From Syntrophomonas sp. UBA5432 (GTDB taxonomy: Bacteria > Bacillota > Syntrophomonadia > Syntrophomonadales > Syntrophomonadaceae): a stretch of DNA of 57,530 nt. Made by a program: the position numbers and the translations under genes. The notes below the pieces were generated by a model, which had not been told where the DNA came from, did no database searches, and worked only from the letters and a program-made list of their open reading frames with translations. This document shows positions 31,304 to 40,500 of the stretch, in pieces (position 1 is the first letter of the stretch; each line of letters opens with the position of its first letter). The stretch is taken from NCBI GenBank assembly GCA_002424365.1, contig DIRQ01000019.1, positions 1 through 57,530 of the forward strand, read 5' to 3'.

Positions 31304-33253
31304 TTGACAGGTGAGTTAAATACGGATACCAAACCGAAGGATAGAAAATTTAGCGCTGAAATGCTGGAAATAGTAAGGATTATGAATTCTAAAAAATATA
31401 AGGCTATAGTACTCTATCTTATTCCTGAAAATGAGAACCCTAACCCAGAATTAACCCAACTCCTAAGTGAGATGGCTTCCAGGGGTTATTTGTGCTTTTT
31501 GTGCCGGCCATCGGATTCCGGGGGCATTGAGACTCTGGAGGAAAACCTGATTTTAGTTCATCAAGGATTCTCCATTATTCCGGTTATAAAAAGCTTTTCC
31601 GCTATTATATTGTCGACACAAAACATTCATCCGGATTGGGCTGAAATTTTACATCATAAACTACTTTGGCTCCATATTGATATGGAGACTCCCTTTAACA
31701 CATCGGATGATATTTCTAACCAGGCAAACCTCATTAGTTATTTTTCAACCACCCCAGTTGGAGAAAAGTTTTCCTCTAGCAGTAAAGGGCTAAGTCTTAA
31801 ACCGGGTCAGGAAAATCAAGTTAACACAGATTTAATAGAAGAAAGAATAAAGTCTCTGCCGCTCGGTTGGCTACCTTATGCCAATCTTAATCTTCTGGGG
31901 AAGGTTGCCGTAATGACGGCGACATTCTTAGATTTTAGCGGAGAATACTTTTATAATGGGGGAGCTGAACGCTATTTACTCGATTTAGGGGAAATTTGCG
32001 CAGAGCTTAATAGTCAATTGGTTATTTTTCAATATGGAGATTATCCCTGGATGCGAAGCTTTAAAAATATCGACATTGTATCTTTAAGTCGACATGGAAT
32101 AAGGGCTGAAGGCTGGATATTAAAATGTGCCAGGGACTTTAACCAGGTTTTTTATGAACAAGTTCAAGGGAGAACGGCTCTGAACATTTATTCAGCCTTT
32201 TTTGAGGCCTGGCCACTGGCGACTACTCCTAATATAGGCATTAGTCATGGGGTTTCCTGGGATAACCCGTACAATGACTACGAAAACGCAGTCGAGTACT
32301 GGCTGATGAACCAGCGCTATATTGATGGAGCTAAAGCCTGTGAAGACCTGGTTTCGGTAGACACTAATACCGCCAATTGGTTGCAAACGATAGATTTTGA
32401 CCTTGGGCAAAAGATTAAATTGATTCCCAACTATGTCAACCTGTCTATATTTAAGCCGGCAAAAGATTATCTGGAAAAAAGAGATAGGACAGTGATTCTT
32501 TATCCCCGTCAGCTTTATTCCGCTCGGGGACTATATTTGGTTCTGGAAATTATGGATGATATTTTAGAGCAATATCCTGAAGTTGAATTTCATTTTGTGG
32601 GCAGAGGGGGAGAACAAGATATTAATCAGGTATTTGACAAGCAACGAAAATGGGCGGAAAGGGTTAAGTATTATGCTCTGACAATGGAGGAAATGCCACA
32701 AGCTTACCGGAATGCGGATATTTCCTTAATTCCGTCGGTTCACAGTGAAGGTACCAGTTTATCCTGTCTGGAGGCTATGGCTACCGGTAATGCGGTTATA
32801 GCAACTCGAATTGGTGGATTATCGGACTTGATTATTAATAACTTCAATGGTTTTTTGATTGATCCCCGACCAGAGGAGCTAAAGCAGGCCATTATTAATT
32901 TATTAGATAATCCGGAGCAATTAAATTTAATTAAAAAAAGAAATCCTGAAGTGGCCCTGGCTTTTTCCAAGGACCTTTGGCGCAAGCGCTGGCTGTCTTT
33001 ACTTAAAAATAAAATAGATAAAACTCCTGTAAATAAGATTGCAAATAACCGAACGGTGGAAATTAAACTCCTAAGTAATCCGATCGATTACGGTAAATTG
33101 GGGGAATTAATTATTTCATTATTAACCAATGGAGACCTGGTATATGTTCGCTCGAGTGCAATGCCCGATCCGGAATTAAGCTTTGCCCGAATCCAATGGC
33201 TATTGCCACAAACGCCATTATTTTCCCCCTGTGATTTGACTATCGAATGGTAA
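31304..33253 (+). CDS. Glycosyltransferase with GT4-type domain and long N-terminal extension
   Basis: A 649-residue protein starting at TTG 31304 with AAGGAGA upstream. The GT-B fold covers about 200-570: an N-terminal Rossmann part (KVAVMTATFLDFSGEYFYNG) and a C-terminal nucleotide-sugar part with SLIPSVHSEGTSLSCLEAMA, the EX7E motif of GT4. About 200 residues precede it and 70 follow, both of unknown role. It overlaps the next glycosyltransferase frame slightly and shares its operon. Confidence 0.85.
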   Translation: MTGELNTDTKPKDRKFSAEMLEIVRIMNSKKYKAIVLYLIPENENPNPELTQLLSEMASRGYLCFLCRPSDSGGIETLEENLILVHQGFSIIPVIKSFSAIILSTQNIHPDWAEILHHKLLWLHIDMETPFNTSDDISNQANLISYFSTTPVGEKFSSSSKGLSLKPGQENQVNTDLIEERIKSLPLGWLPYANLNLLGKVAVMTATFLDFSGEYFYNGGAERYLLDLGEICAELNSQLVIFQYGDYPWMRSFKNIDIVSLSRHGIRAEGWILKCARDFNQVFYEQVQGRTALNIYSAFFEAWPLATTPNIGISHGVSWDNPYNDYENAVEYWLMNQRYIDGAKACEDLVSVDTNTANWLQTIDFDLGQKIKLIPNYVNLSIFKPAKDYLEKRDRTVILYPRQLYSARGLYLVLEIMDDILEQYPEVEFHFVGRGGEQDINQVFDKQRKWAERVKYYALTMEEMPQAYRNADISLIPSVHSEGTSLSCLEAMATGNAVIATRIGGLSDLIINNFNGFLIDPRPEELKQAIINLLDNPEQLNLIKKRNPEVALAFSKDLWRKRWLSLLKNKIDKTPVNKIANNRTVEIKLLSNPIDYGKLGELIISLLTNGDLVYVRSSAMPDPELSFARIQWLLPQTPLFSPCDLTIEW

Positions 33254-33264
33254 GGAGAATTTTT

Positions 33265-34086
33265 ATGAAAGAAGGCACATCCAGGGTACTGTTGGGAAGT
33301 CCAGTTCGCCAGAAGGCTGAAATATTAAGTAACTTTTTATTAAGCATTAAGGAGTTAAGCTTAAGCACCATTGACGTTGATTTTCACTTTATTGATGACA
33401 ATATCGAGGAAGAATCGAGCCAGTTACTTGCCTCTTTTGCTACTGAGAACCCGAATACGTTAATTACCAAAGTGGAAGATGATAGACCGTATATCTGTAA
33501 TGAGAGTACCCATATTTGGGAGGAAAAACTTATTTGGAAAGTAGCAGAATTTAAAAATCGCATTATTAATAAAGCGGTGGATGATAGTTATGATTATTTG
33601 TTTTTGGTTGATTCCGATTTAGTATTGCATCCCCAGACATTAGAGCATTTAGTTAGCCTTAAAAAAGACATTGTCTCGGAAATATTTTGGACCAGGTGGG
33701 AGCCTGATTTCCCTGAATTACCCCAGGTATGGGCCTCTGACCAGTATAACCTGTTTAACTGTTTAAGAGGAGAAAACTTAACCGAGAGTCAGGTCTTACA
33801 GCGGGTTCTACAGTTTTTGAACCAACTGAAAGTACCCGGAGTTTACACGGTTGGCGGCCTGGGAGCCTGTACTCTCATAAGTAAGAAGGCTATTCAGGCC
33901 GGAGTTAATTTTAAGGAAATTTATAATATTAGTTTTATGGGCGAGGACCGGCATTTTTGTATTCGTGCTGCCGCCCTGGGCTTTGAGCTTTTTGTAGATA
34001 CTCATTATCCGGCCTTCCATATTTATAGGCTCTCCGACCTGGATGACCTTGAGGAGTTTAAGATGCGCATTAATCAAACGATATAA
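33265..34086 (+). CDS. GT-A fold (family 2-like) glycosyltransferase
   Basis: A 273-residue protein with TAAGGAG and ATG 33265. The GT-A metal site is DSD in YLFLVDSDLVLHP; later signatures are GLGACTLISKKA, MGEDRHFCIRAAALGFEL and HYPAFHIYR. It starts 11 bases after the upstream glycosyltransferase stop, so both are surely co-transcribed. Donor and acceptor sugars are not readable. Confidence 0.85.
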   Translation: MKEGTSRVLLGSPVRQKAEILSNFLLSIKELSLSTIDVDFHFIDDNIEEESSQLLASFATENPNTLITKVEDDRPYICNESTHIWEEKLIWKVAEFKNRIINKAVDDSYDYLFLVDSDLVLHPQTLEHLVSLKKDIVSEIFWTRWEPDFPELPQVWASDQYNLFNCLRGENLTESQVLQRVLQFLNQLKVPGVYTVGGLGACTLISKKAIQAGVNFKEIYNISFMGEDRHFCIRAAALGFELFVDTHYPAFHIYRLSDLDDLEEFKMRINQTI

Positions 34087-34112
34087 AATTACAACATAAA
34101 TGGACTATTTTA

Positions 34113-34139
34113 ACATTTTCAAAAAGCGAGCATAAAATA
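34113..34139 (+). promoter_or_regulatory. Sigma-K-like promoter of the 34171 surface protein gene
   Basis: AC (34113-34114), 16 bases, then CATAAAATA (34131-34139), a full match to AC-N16/17-CATANNNTA. It is 32 bases upstream of the ATG. Confidence 0.5.
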
Positions 34140-34170
34140 ATAATATAACCTTAAAAGGAGTTGATTGGTC

Positions 34171-34884
34171 ATGTCATTACCGACTATTCCCACGATTACT
34201 CCGTCAATAAGTATAAATAGAACCCAGGTTGTCAACCTGCTGCTAGCATCGGTAGCCCTGGAAGAACTTGGTTTAGCTCATATTATTAATGCCGAGGGCG
34301 AAAAACTACAGGCTGTATTGGGAACTCTTCCCGGTTTATCCGTTAAAGCAACCTCCATTTCAGGTTTACTCTCTGTAAACCGTGAAGTGAGACGGATGTT
34401 ACAAACGGTTATAAAAAATCAGATGCTTCTCCAATTTAAACTTGAGGATATCCTGGATATACCCCCAACCCCGCCCCCTTCTCCTCCCGTGTTTGTTGAT
34501 GCAGGTTCAGCTTGGGGGGTGGGAGAACCGTACGGCACCGGCAATGCTCAGTATTTTACTTTAGAAAGTACGGAAACAGAAAAAACAGTCGTTCTTGGGT
34601 TGGGAGCAACTAATATTCCTGTGGGTACAGTATACCTTCTTCGCCAGGGTAATAATTTATTAGTAACTTTCACAACCGATTTTCCCTATGTAATGAACCA
34701 GGTACATCTATATGTTGATGATACTCCTCCAACTAACAGCGCTCCTGGATCGTTTCCATACCAACATACCGTTACTAACCCTAGCGACTATTTTAACACT
34801 TATACTTTTCCTCCTGTTGATGTAAGCGGTATTTCCGGGACGATTTATGTGGCCGTTCATGCCCACATTCTACAACAAGTATAA
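34171..34884 (+). CDS. Putative spore-surface protein, long member with C-terminal beta domain
   Basis: A 237-residue protein. ATG 34171 is chosen because the paralogue at 28859 starts at the same residue; a TTG at 34165 is closer to AAGGAG. Residues 1-100 repeat the helical family domain (LLLASVALEELGLAHIINAE). A proline hinge (PPTPPPSPP) leads to a beta-rich domain of about 130 residues (YFTLESTETEKTVVLGLGAT; VTFTTDFPYVMNQVHLYVDD; GTIYVAVHAHIL). Ser/Thr-rich strands are possible glycosylation sites. I know no name for the outer domain. Terminator and sigma-K-like promoter frame it as a single gene. Confidence 0.75.
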   Translation: MSLPTIPTITPSISINRTQVVNLLLASVALEELGLAHIINAEGEKLQAVLGTLPGLSVKATSISGLLSVNREVRRMLQTVIKNQMLLQFKLEDILDIPPTPPPSPPVFVDAGSAWGVGEPYGTGNAQYFTLESTETEKTVVLGLGATNIPVGTVYLLRQGNNLLVTFTTDFPYVMNQVHLYVDDTPPTNSAPGSFPYQHTVTNPSDYFNTYTFPPVDVSGISGTIYVAVHAHILQQV

Positions 34885-34896
34885 TTGATGTCCCAA

Positions 34897-34927
34897 CGAC
34901 CCCCTTTACTTTTAGGGGGTCGCTTTT
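34897..34927 (+). terminator. Rho-independent terminator of the 34171 gene
   Basis: Arms CGACCCCCT (34897-34905) and AGGGGGTCG (34914-34922) pair perfectly and are followed by CTTTT. Confidence 0.8.
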
Positions 34928-35000
34928 CGGGTTTGCGACCAAGTTCGAAGATGTTTCGCAATGTGGTTAATCTGGAAAACGAGAGTGTTGTACACTTTAG
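34926..35000 (+). pseudogene. Relic of a second Uma2-family gene
   Basis: TTTGCGACCAAGTT (34931-34944) matches the Uma2 gene near 26328 and GTTAATCTGGAAAACGAGAG (34965-34984) matches 26523-26543. Protein reads FATKFED then VVNLENESVVH. About 180 bases present between these two points in the intact gene are missing, so it is an internally deleted scrap right after the terminator. Confidence 0.6.
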
Positions 35001-35073
35001 TAAGCTGAAAAACCCCTGGTCGTTTTAGTTATTGGATGATAAAATGAAAACAATTATCCACGGGGGCGAAGTA

Positions 35074-36489
35074 ATGGACAAAACACTAATCAAACCACGT
35101 AGACTTTCTGTCCTTGCATTTTCCTTGCTATTTACATACTTACTCTCATTTTTGTTTGAAGGGCAGGTTTTATATAGCCTTACGGATCATTTTAGGGTAC
35201 CCTCAACCACCTTTATCTTTACCGCCATTATCGCACACTTTGTCGGCCTGTTCTGCTGCGGCTTTTTTGTAAAAACGCCAAAGGCCGCAAAAAATGCAAT
35301 GCTATACGGCATTGGAATTAGCTTTGTGGGCTCTATTCCTTTTTTCTTTTCGGCGTCTTTTTTATTGTGGGAAGTGTCACTTATTGTGTGTGCGCTGGTT
35401 TCAGGTTGTGCGGTTGCTTCATGGGGATGTTTTCTCAAAAGCTGGACGCCTAAAAATGAACGTATCAAAACCTGTGCGGATGTACTGATTTATTCCAATA
35501 TACTGATGATTTTTATCAACCTTATGACTATTTACCTTTCACCCTTTATTGGACTCGGATTATCCTTGCTGGTATTAATACTCGCTGGACTTTTCACTGC
35601 GCTACTTCCGGTAACAGAGGAGCAGATAGCCGAGGTCAGCAATGTCAAGGTGTATCTTAGCTTAAAAGAACCAATGCTGTTTTTAATCTTATTTGTAGTC
35701 ATTATCACCATTAACTCGGGGCTGATGTATCAGGTATTTAACCCGGCCTTTAAGCATTTGACCTGGCTGACCAGCTGGTATTGGGCAGTCCCCTATATAG
35801 TTGCCCTTATCCTCATGCGTAATCTATCGGCTAGAGCAAAACGTTCCTATTTTTTGTATATCGGCATGGTAATGATTATGGCATCCTTTATCTCCTTTAT
35901 GTTGCTTGATCGGTCTGCTGGGAGCTATTTTATAGTTGATACATTGATGCTAGGTGCTTGTGGTATCTTCGATTTGTTTTGGTGGAGCATCATTGGAGAA
36001 ATGCTGGAATACACCAACCATCCGGTAAAAATATTTGGTATTGGTATATCGGCCAATGTGTTTGGTGTGCTGATTGGTGGTTTGATTGGCAGCTCCATCA
36101 CCTCAATAAATCTGCCCAGTGCCCATGTGGCAGTTATTGCTCTTACCGTGATTTGCCTTACACTGGCCATTTTACCTCAGCTAAACCGCCAGCTTGTACT
36201 GCTGTTAAAAAACCACACTTATCTTATGGTATATTCCATAATGGGAGAAAAAGAGCAAGATAAAATTATAAGTAATACAAAGGTGCTTGATTCTGATTTT
36301 CTCACTGAGCGTGAGCACGAGGTCTTGCAATTGATTCTTGGTGGTAAAACAAATAAGGCTATTGCTGCAGAGCTTTTTATAAGTGAAAACACTGTGAAAA
36401 CCCATGTAAAAAATATCTACTCTAAATATAACGTTTCCTCCCGAGCTGAAATTATTAGTACATTGCTGAAAAACCAAATCCACGATTAA
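35074..36489 (+). CDS. LuxR-type regulator with multi-pass membrane N-terminus
   Basis: A 471-residue protein. ATG 35074 is preferred; in-frame ATGs at 35032 and 35044 lack a good site. Residues about 10-395 hold about twelve hydrophobic helices, an MFS-like membrane domain. The last 65 residues are a LuxR helix-turn-helix (LTEREHEVLQLILGGKTNKA; AAELFISENTVKTHVKNIYS). Such membrane-bound LuxR regulators are known from anaerobes (for example Eggerthella) but their ligands are mostly unknown. It has its own terminator and lies just upstream of the envelope genes 36628-43327, which it may control. Confidence 0.85.
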   Translation: MDKTLIKPRRLSVLAFSLLFTYLLSFLFEGQVLYSLTDHFRVPSTTFIFTAIIAHFVGLFCCGFFVKTPKAAKNAMLYGIGISFVGSIPFFFSASFLLWEVSLIVCALVSGCAVASWGCFLKSWTPKNERIKTCADVLIYSNILMIFINLMTIYLSPFIGLGLSLLVLILAGLFTALLPVTEEQIAEVSNVKVYLSLKEPMLFLILFVVIITINSGLMYQVFNPAFKHLTWLTSWYWAVPYIVALILMRNLSARAKRSYFLYIGMVMIMASFISFMLLDRSAGSYFIVDTLMLGACGIFDLFWWSIIGEMLEYTNHPVKIFGIGISANVFGVLIGGLIGSSITSINLPSAHVAVIALTVICLTLAILPQLNRQLVLLLKNHTYLMVYSIMGEKEQDKIISNTKVLDSDFLTEREHEVLQLILGGKTNKAIAAELFISENTVKTHVKNIYSKYNVSSRAEIISTLLKNQIHD

Positions 36490-36513
36490 AGCCTTTAAAT
36501 AGGCACTTTTATC

Positions 36514-36546
36514 GCCCCTCACCCGTTTGGGTGAGGGGCTTTTTTG
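36514..36546 (+). terminator. Rho-independent terminator of the LuxR-type gene
   Basis: Arms GCCCCTCACCC (36514-36524) and GGGTGAGGGGC (36529-36539) with a four-base loop are followed by seven T. Confidence 0.9.
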
Positions 36547-36627
36547 TGGCAAATCATTCCTTTTAGTGATGACAATTCCAGCTCTTATATGGATTATTTA
36601 TTTAGCAATAAATAAGGAGTTGATTGC

Positions 36628-37587
36628 ATGAGCAAATTTTGTGTTGCCTGTGGTATACAGCTAAAAGACGGTGCAAAATTTTGTACCGGATGTGGAGCGG
36701 CAGTAACAAAGCAGAATACGGTGAAAAACGATATAAGCGAAAAAGTTTCCACTGCGATTAGCCAGCAAACAACTAAAACAGTAAAGCAAATGCTGAACAC
36801 CAGCTTTGCACCGGTAACTGCCGGAGAGACAACTTTGACCCAGGAGCTATTTCCTTTGTCTATGCCGGAGATTGCAAATGTTTTCGGGGTTATAGGCAAT
36901 GGAATAAAACGGATGCTCGGATGCTTTAGAGCAGCCTTCCGGGATAAAAAGCAATTGATACCGGCCCTGGTTCTAGGGGCGTTGTGGGCACTACTTATCT
37001 TTCTGCCAATAGTAGGCATTGATTCTGCACCGGTAAAGTTCCTGTCCTGGCTGACATTTGTGCAGGGGGGACTAAATGGCGGCCTCATAAGTCAAATCGG
37101 CGGGATTCTAGGTAAAGGCTTGCTGGCAGCTTTGTTTACTTCATTAATCATTGATAAAAGCACATTGGGGCAGATAAAAGTTGGTATATCTGCCTTGACA
37201 GGTGGTTCAAAAGGAGACAAAGCCACTCTGGCCAGCTGGTTATTAGGTATGGCCCTGGCACTCATACTTTACAATCTCATGGTGGGCAGCACCTCATTAC
37301 AAAACAGTATGGCGGCTATTGCTTGCCTGGGTCTTTCTCTTCGCGGCCTGGCCAATGGCGGCGGTTTTGCCCGGCAGTTTTTTACCTCTCTATTATACAA
37401 AAAATCGGCCAGCACAACCGGAATTCAACGGTTTATGGCGGGATGGGCGGCTGGTTTCGCTCTGGCGTTAGTGGTCTCTGTGTTACCGGGGGGTATTAAT
37501 GGGTATATCTTGGGCGGTATTTTATTCATCGCTGCAGGTATCGCTAAACTTATAGGCGGTAAAAGCGAGGAGGTGACTGTTCAATGA
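36628..37587 (+). CDS. Zinc-ribbon multi-pass membrane protein
   Basis: A 319-residue protein with AATAAGGAGTTGATTGC before the ATG. It opens with a zinc ribbon (C5xxC8, C19xxC22 in MSKFCVACGIQL...FCTGCG). A linker and about six hydrophobic helices follow (LVLGALWALLIFLPIVGI; GLLAALFTSLII; ASWLLGMALALILYNLMV; GFALALVVSVLPGGINGYIL). Zinc ribbons at the N-terminus are common in clostridial membrane proteins of unknown role. Its stop overlaps the next start (ATGA), so it is coupled to the large exported protein. Confidence 0.8.
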   Translation: MSKFCVACGIQLKDGAKFCTGCGAAVTKQNTVKNDISEKVSTAISQQTTKTVKQMLNTSFAPVTAGETTLTQELFPLSMPEIANVFGVIGNGIKRMLGCFRAAFRDKKQLIPALVLGALWALLIFLPIVGIDSAPVKFLSWLTFVQGGLNGGLISQIGGILGKGLLAALFTSLIIDKSTLGQIKVGISALTGGSKGDKATLASWLLGMALALILYNLMVGSTSLQNSMAAIACLGLSLRGLANGGGFARQFFTSLLYKKSASTTGIQRFMAGWAAGFALALVVSVLPGGINGYILGGILFIAAGIAKLIGGKSEEVTVQ

Positions 37588-40500
37588 AAAAACGAATATT
37601 ATCTCTGTCTCTTATACTTGCATTTATGTTCCTGTCTATTTTGCCAACAACTACATATGCAGCAAGCCCCAAGGAGGGAGATTATGTAGACCCGGTGGAA
37701 TATTACGATCTGCAGCGGTTTGCGGGGATGCAACTGACTGCCAAAGGCGATATCAGCAAGGCCATTCAGGAAAAGGATTTCCTGCCGGTGGAATTGGTGC
37801 TGGAACCTTTGGTCCTGGATTATGCAGCCATCAGAATGGCCGCCGGCAATTCCGACCCCTCTTCCGGTCAGGACACCTACCCTTTTAACGGAAACCAGTG
37901 GATCTTAAAAGCGGGCGAAAAGAGCAACTATAGCATCACCCACAGCGGCGGCAGCAGCGGGCATTATCTGCCGGGAAGCAAGGACGAAAACCTTTGGGAA
38001 TGGAATGCTTCAATAAATTTAAGTTTCCACAATGTGGTTTATTCTATCGAAAAAATCAGCAGGGGAGGAGTCCGCTTTGATCTGGCCTATGAAGCAGAAG
38101 GTACTGCCGCTGGCCGGGGATCACAGGAATTCTTGGAACCAGGTAGTGTTTCAAACAACATGACTTTTACAGGTGAATATACTCTGCAGGACAGTGTGGA
38201 TGGCAGAATTAACTGGTATGTGGGTGATGATGGCTTTTTGCGGATTTACCTGAATCCCAGGGGGAGTTATAAGGAAAAACTGGAAAGGGCCAACCAGGAC
38301 GCACCAGAGATATCTGAGAAAGAGAATGCCAATAACCAGGCCAATGTGTGGTTCAAGGTAACCAGTGTAAAACTGGGCAAAATTGACGGAGCTGCGGGAG
38401 CGGTGCAGGGTCAGGTGGATACCCGGGCGGATAAAGAGAAGGGTGAGACTTCGGTGCCCATCCCCGAAGCACTGGCTATTTCCATTCTGGGCATTGGTGC
38501 GGCTATTGCCGGTGCCGGAAGTGGTAGCGGCAGTGATAAGGGCGGCAAGAAAAGCCGCTACAAGATGTGTTTGCGCAAGGATTTTGGGGATGCTATTCGC
38601 TATGACCGTGAACCGGTACCCGTCTATGCCCGTATGGTAGAAATAACACCTGAAGGGGAGGAAATTGACCGCCCTGACCTGACCAGTTCCATACAGATAT
38701 TTTCCGGAGAGAATTTATCAGTGGACAGCTGTAGCATGGTGGATAATTATATGGGGGCACTAGTTTCTGTCCAATCTCAGCCAGGGTCAGTTAACCCTAC
38801 CGAAGGTGTAGTCAGTATTAAATTCACCGGGGAAGGCGGCTCCTTCCAAAACAATGTTACTTTCCGTCTAATAGGCAAGCCCTATATTTCCTTCCCTGAG
38901 CAGGGTAATTATCTTACCATGACTATACCGATGCTGTTTGGTGATGAGGACAGTTATGAAACACCGTTTATTCTAAATGATTTTCTGGAAAAGCCAACCT
39001 CAATAAATATTAAGCCTGATGAAGGTTCCCCTTTCAGCTGTGCGATAGAGGAAATCGAAGAAAATCAGTATATTCTCAAGGTGCAAAATAACAGCGCAGC
39101 ACCTGAAGCCCATAAAGCTGTCAAGCAGACAGCGTTTATCGGAATACGGGCAGAAAACGAGCAAGAACTGGCGGAAAATAGCGTCAAAATTGAGCTTTAT
39201 CCCGAGGGGCTCTCCGTTCGCGACATAGAGTTTGATGAAAATGGCTATGCTCTGGTGGGAACCTTTGATAATGAGTCTACGGACGAGTTTGGTGATGTGT
39301 TGCCCACCAGTTTCGTGATGGATTTCGCCGTGCCGGAGCTGGACGAACATGACCAGCGTAAGGTCCGGGTTTTGGAACCAGATGAATTCACCCCGGTGTT
39401 TGACAAGATCAAAGGAACCGATGAGCGTACCACAAACCTGGTGGAAAGGTTTAAGTATAACATTGAAGAAACCGTCAGCAATCTTAAGGAATATAAGTTT
39501 GCTCCCCAGGAGGCACTGGTGGAAGAGGAAGGCCAGCCTTACTATGTTACCCTGCCTGTTTCCTGTACCTATGGGGAAAAGGAATATACGCTGAATCTAC
39601 CGGTTCGTTTGATCGGTGGAGGCCCCGGGCCTATGGACGGCTGGGATGAAGAATTTGCCAAGATGAAGCGTATCGTCAGCCGTGTAGGCGGTATCAGTCC
39701 GGAAATTGCTCGCGTACTTCGTGAAAATGGCCAGAGGATGTCCACTGCGGAACTGCGCCTAATCAGCAGGCGCATCTGCCAGGACGCTATTGTCTATTAC
39801 ACCAAGGATGCAGCAGAGTACAACCAAATAGCTGATGAACTGGATAATATGATCTACTATGCTGAGTGGATCAAATGGTTTGGCGACCAGGCCTTTTCCT
39901 ATCTGATCAGCACTTATTACGGTGACACAGCCGATGCCATCCTTTCCCCGGCTAAGGATATATTCGCATCCTTCCTGGGTGAAGTCATCGGTACGCTGGT
40001 TTTGGGAGAGAAGTTTTATTTCGACCAACTGGAGACCGGTAAAAACATTAACGCCGCCTTTGACAACCTGATCGGCAACGCTTTTGATGACAAGATGGGC
40101 AAAAAAGTGGATTTCAAGCAGGTCTGTGTGGTCGTGGGAGGCTTTTTGGTCTGGAAAATCGCTAAAAACCTTTATGATAGCCTGGACAGAGACGGCAAGA
40201 TGGACCTGTATGCAGCGATTACCGCCACCGCTGGCGATTTGACAGCCATGGGCATGAAATCGATTGCCGGTAGCTTTTTCCAGAAAGCCCTGAAAAACAA
40301 AGTGGTGCAGGAAAACCTCAGCACTCCGATGGCTAAATGGCTGCAGGACGTAGTTCCTGATACAACCCTGGTCAAATGGGGAAAAGGCAAAGAAGCGCTG
40401 AAATACCAAATGACCGATTTCGCCAAGTCCGATGTAATTCAAAAATACCTGGAAGAATTCTTCGGCATGGGGGCAGCCAAGGTAGTGGAAATCGATATGG

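Noticed and set aside
39759..40442. 227-codon minus-strand frame
   Set aside because: It lies wholly inside the 1061-residue exported protein gene, with no start signal and no recognisable domain.
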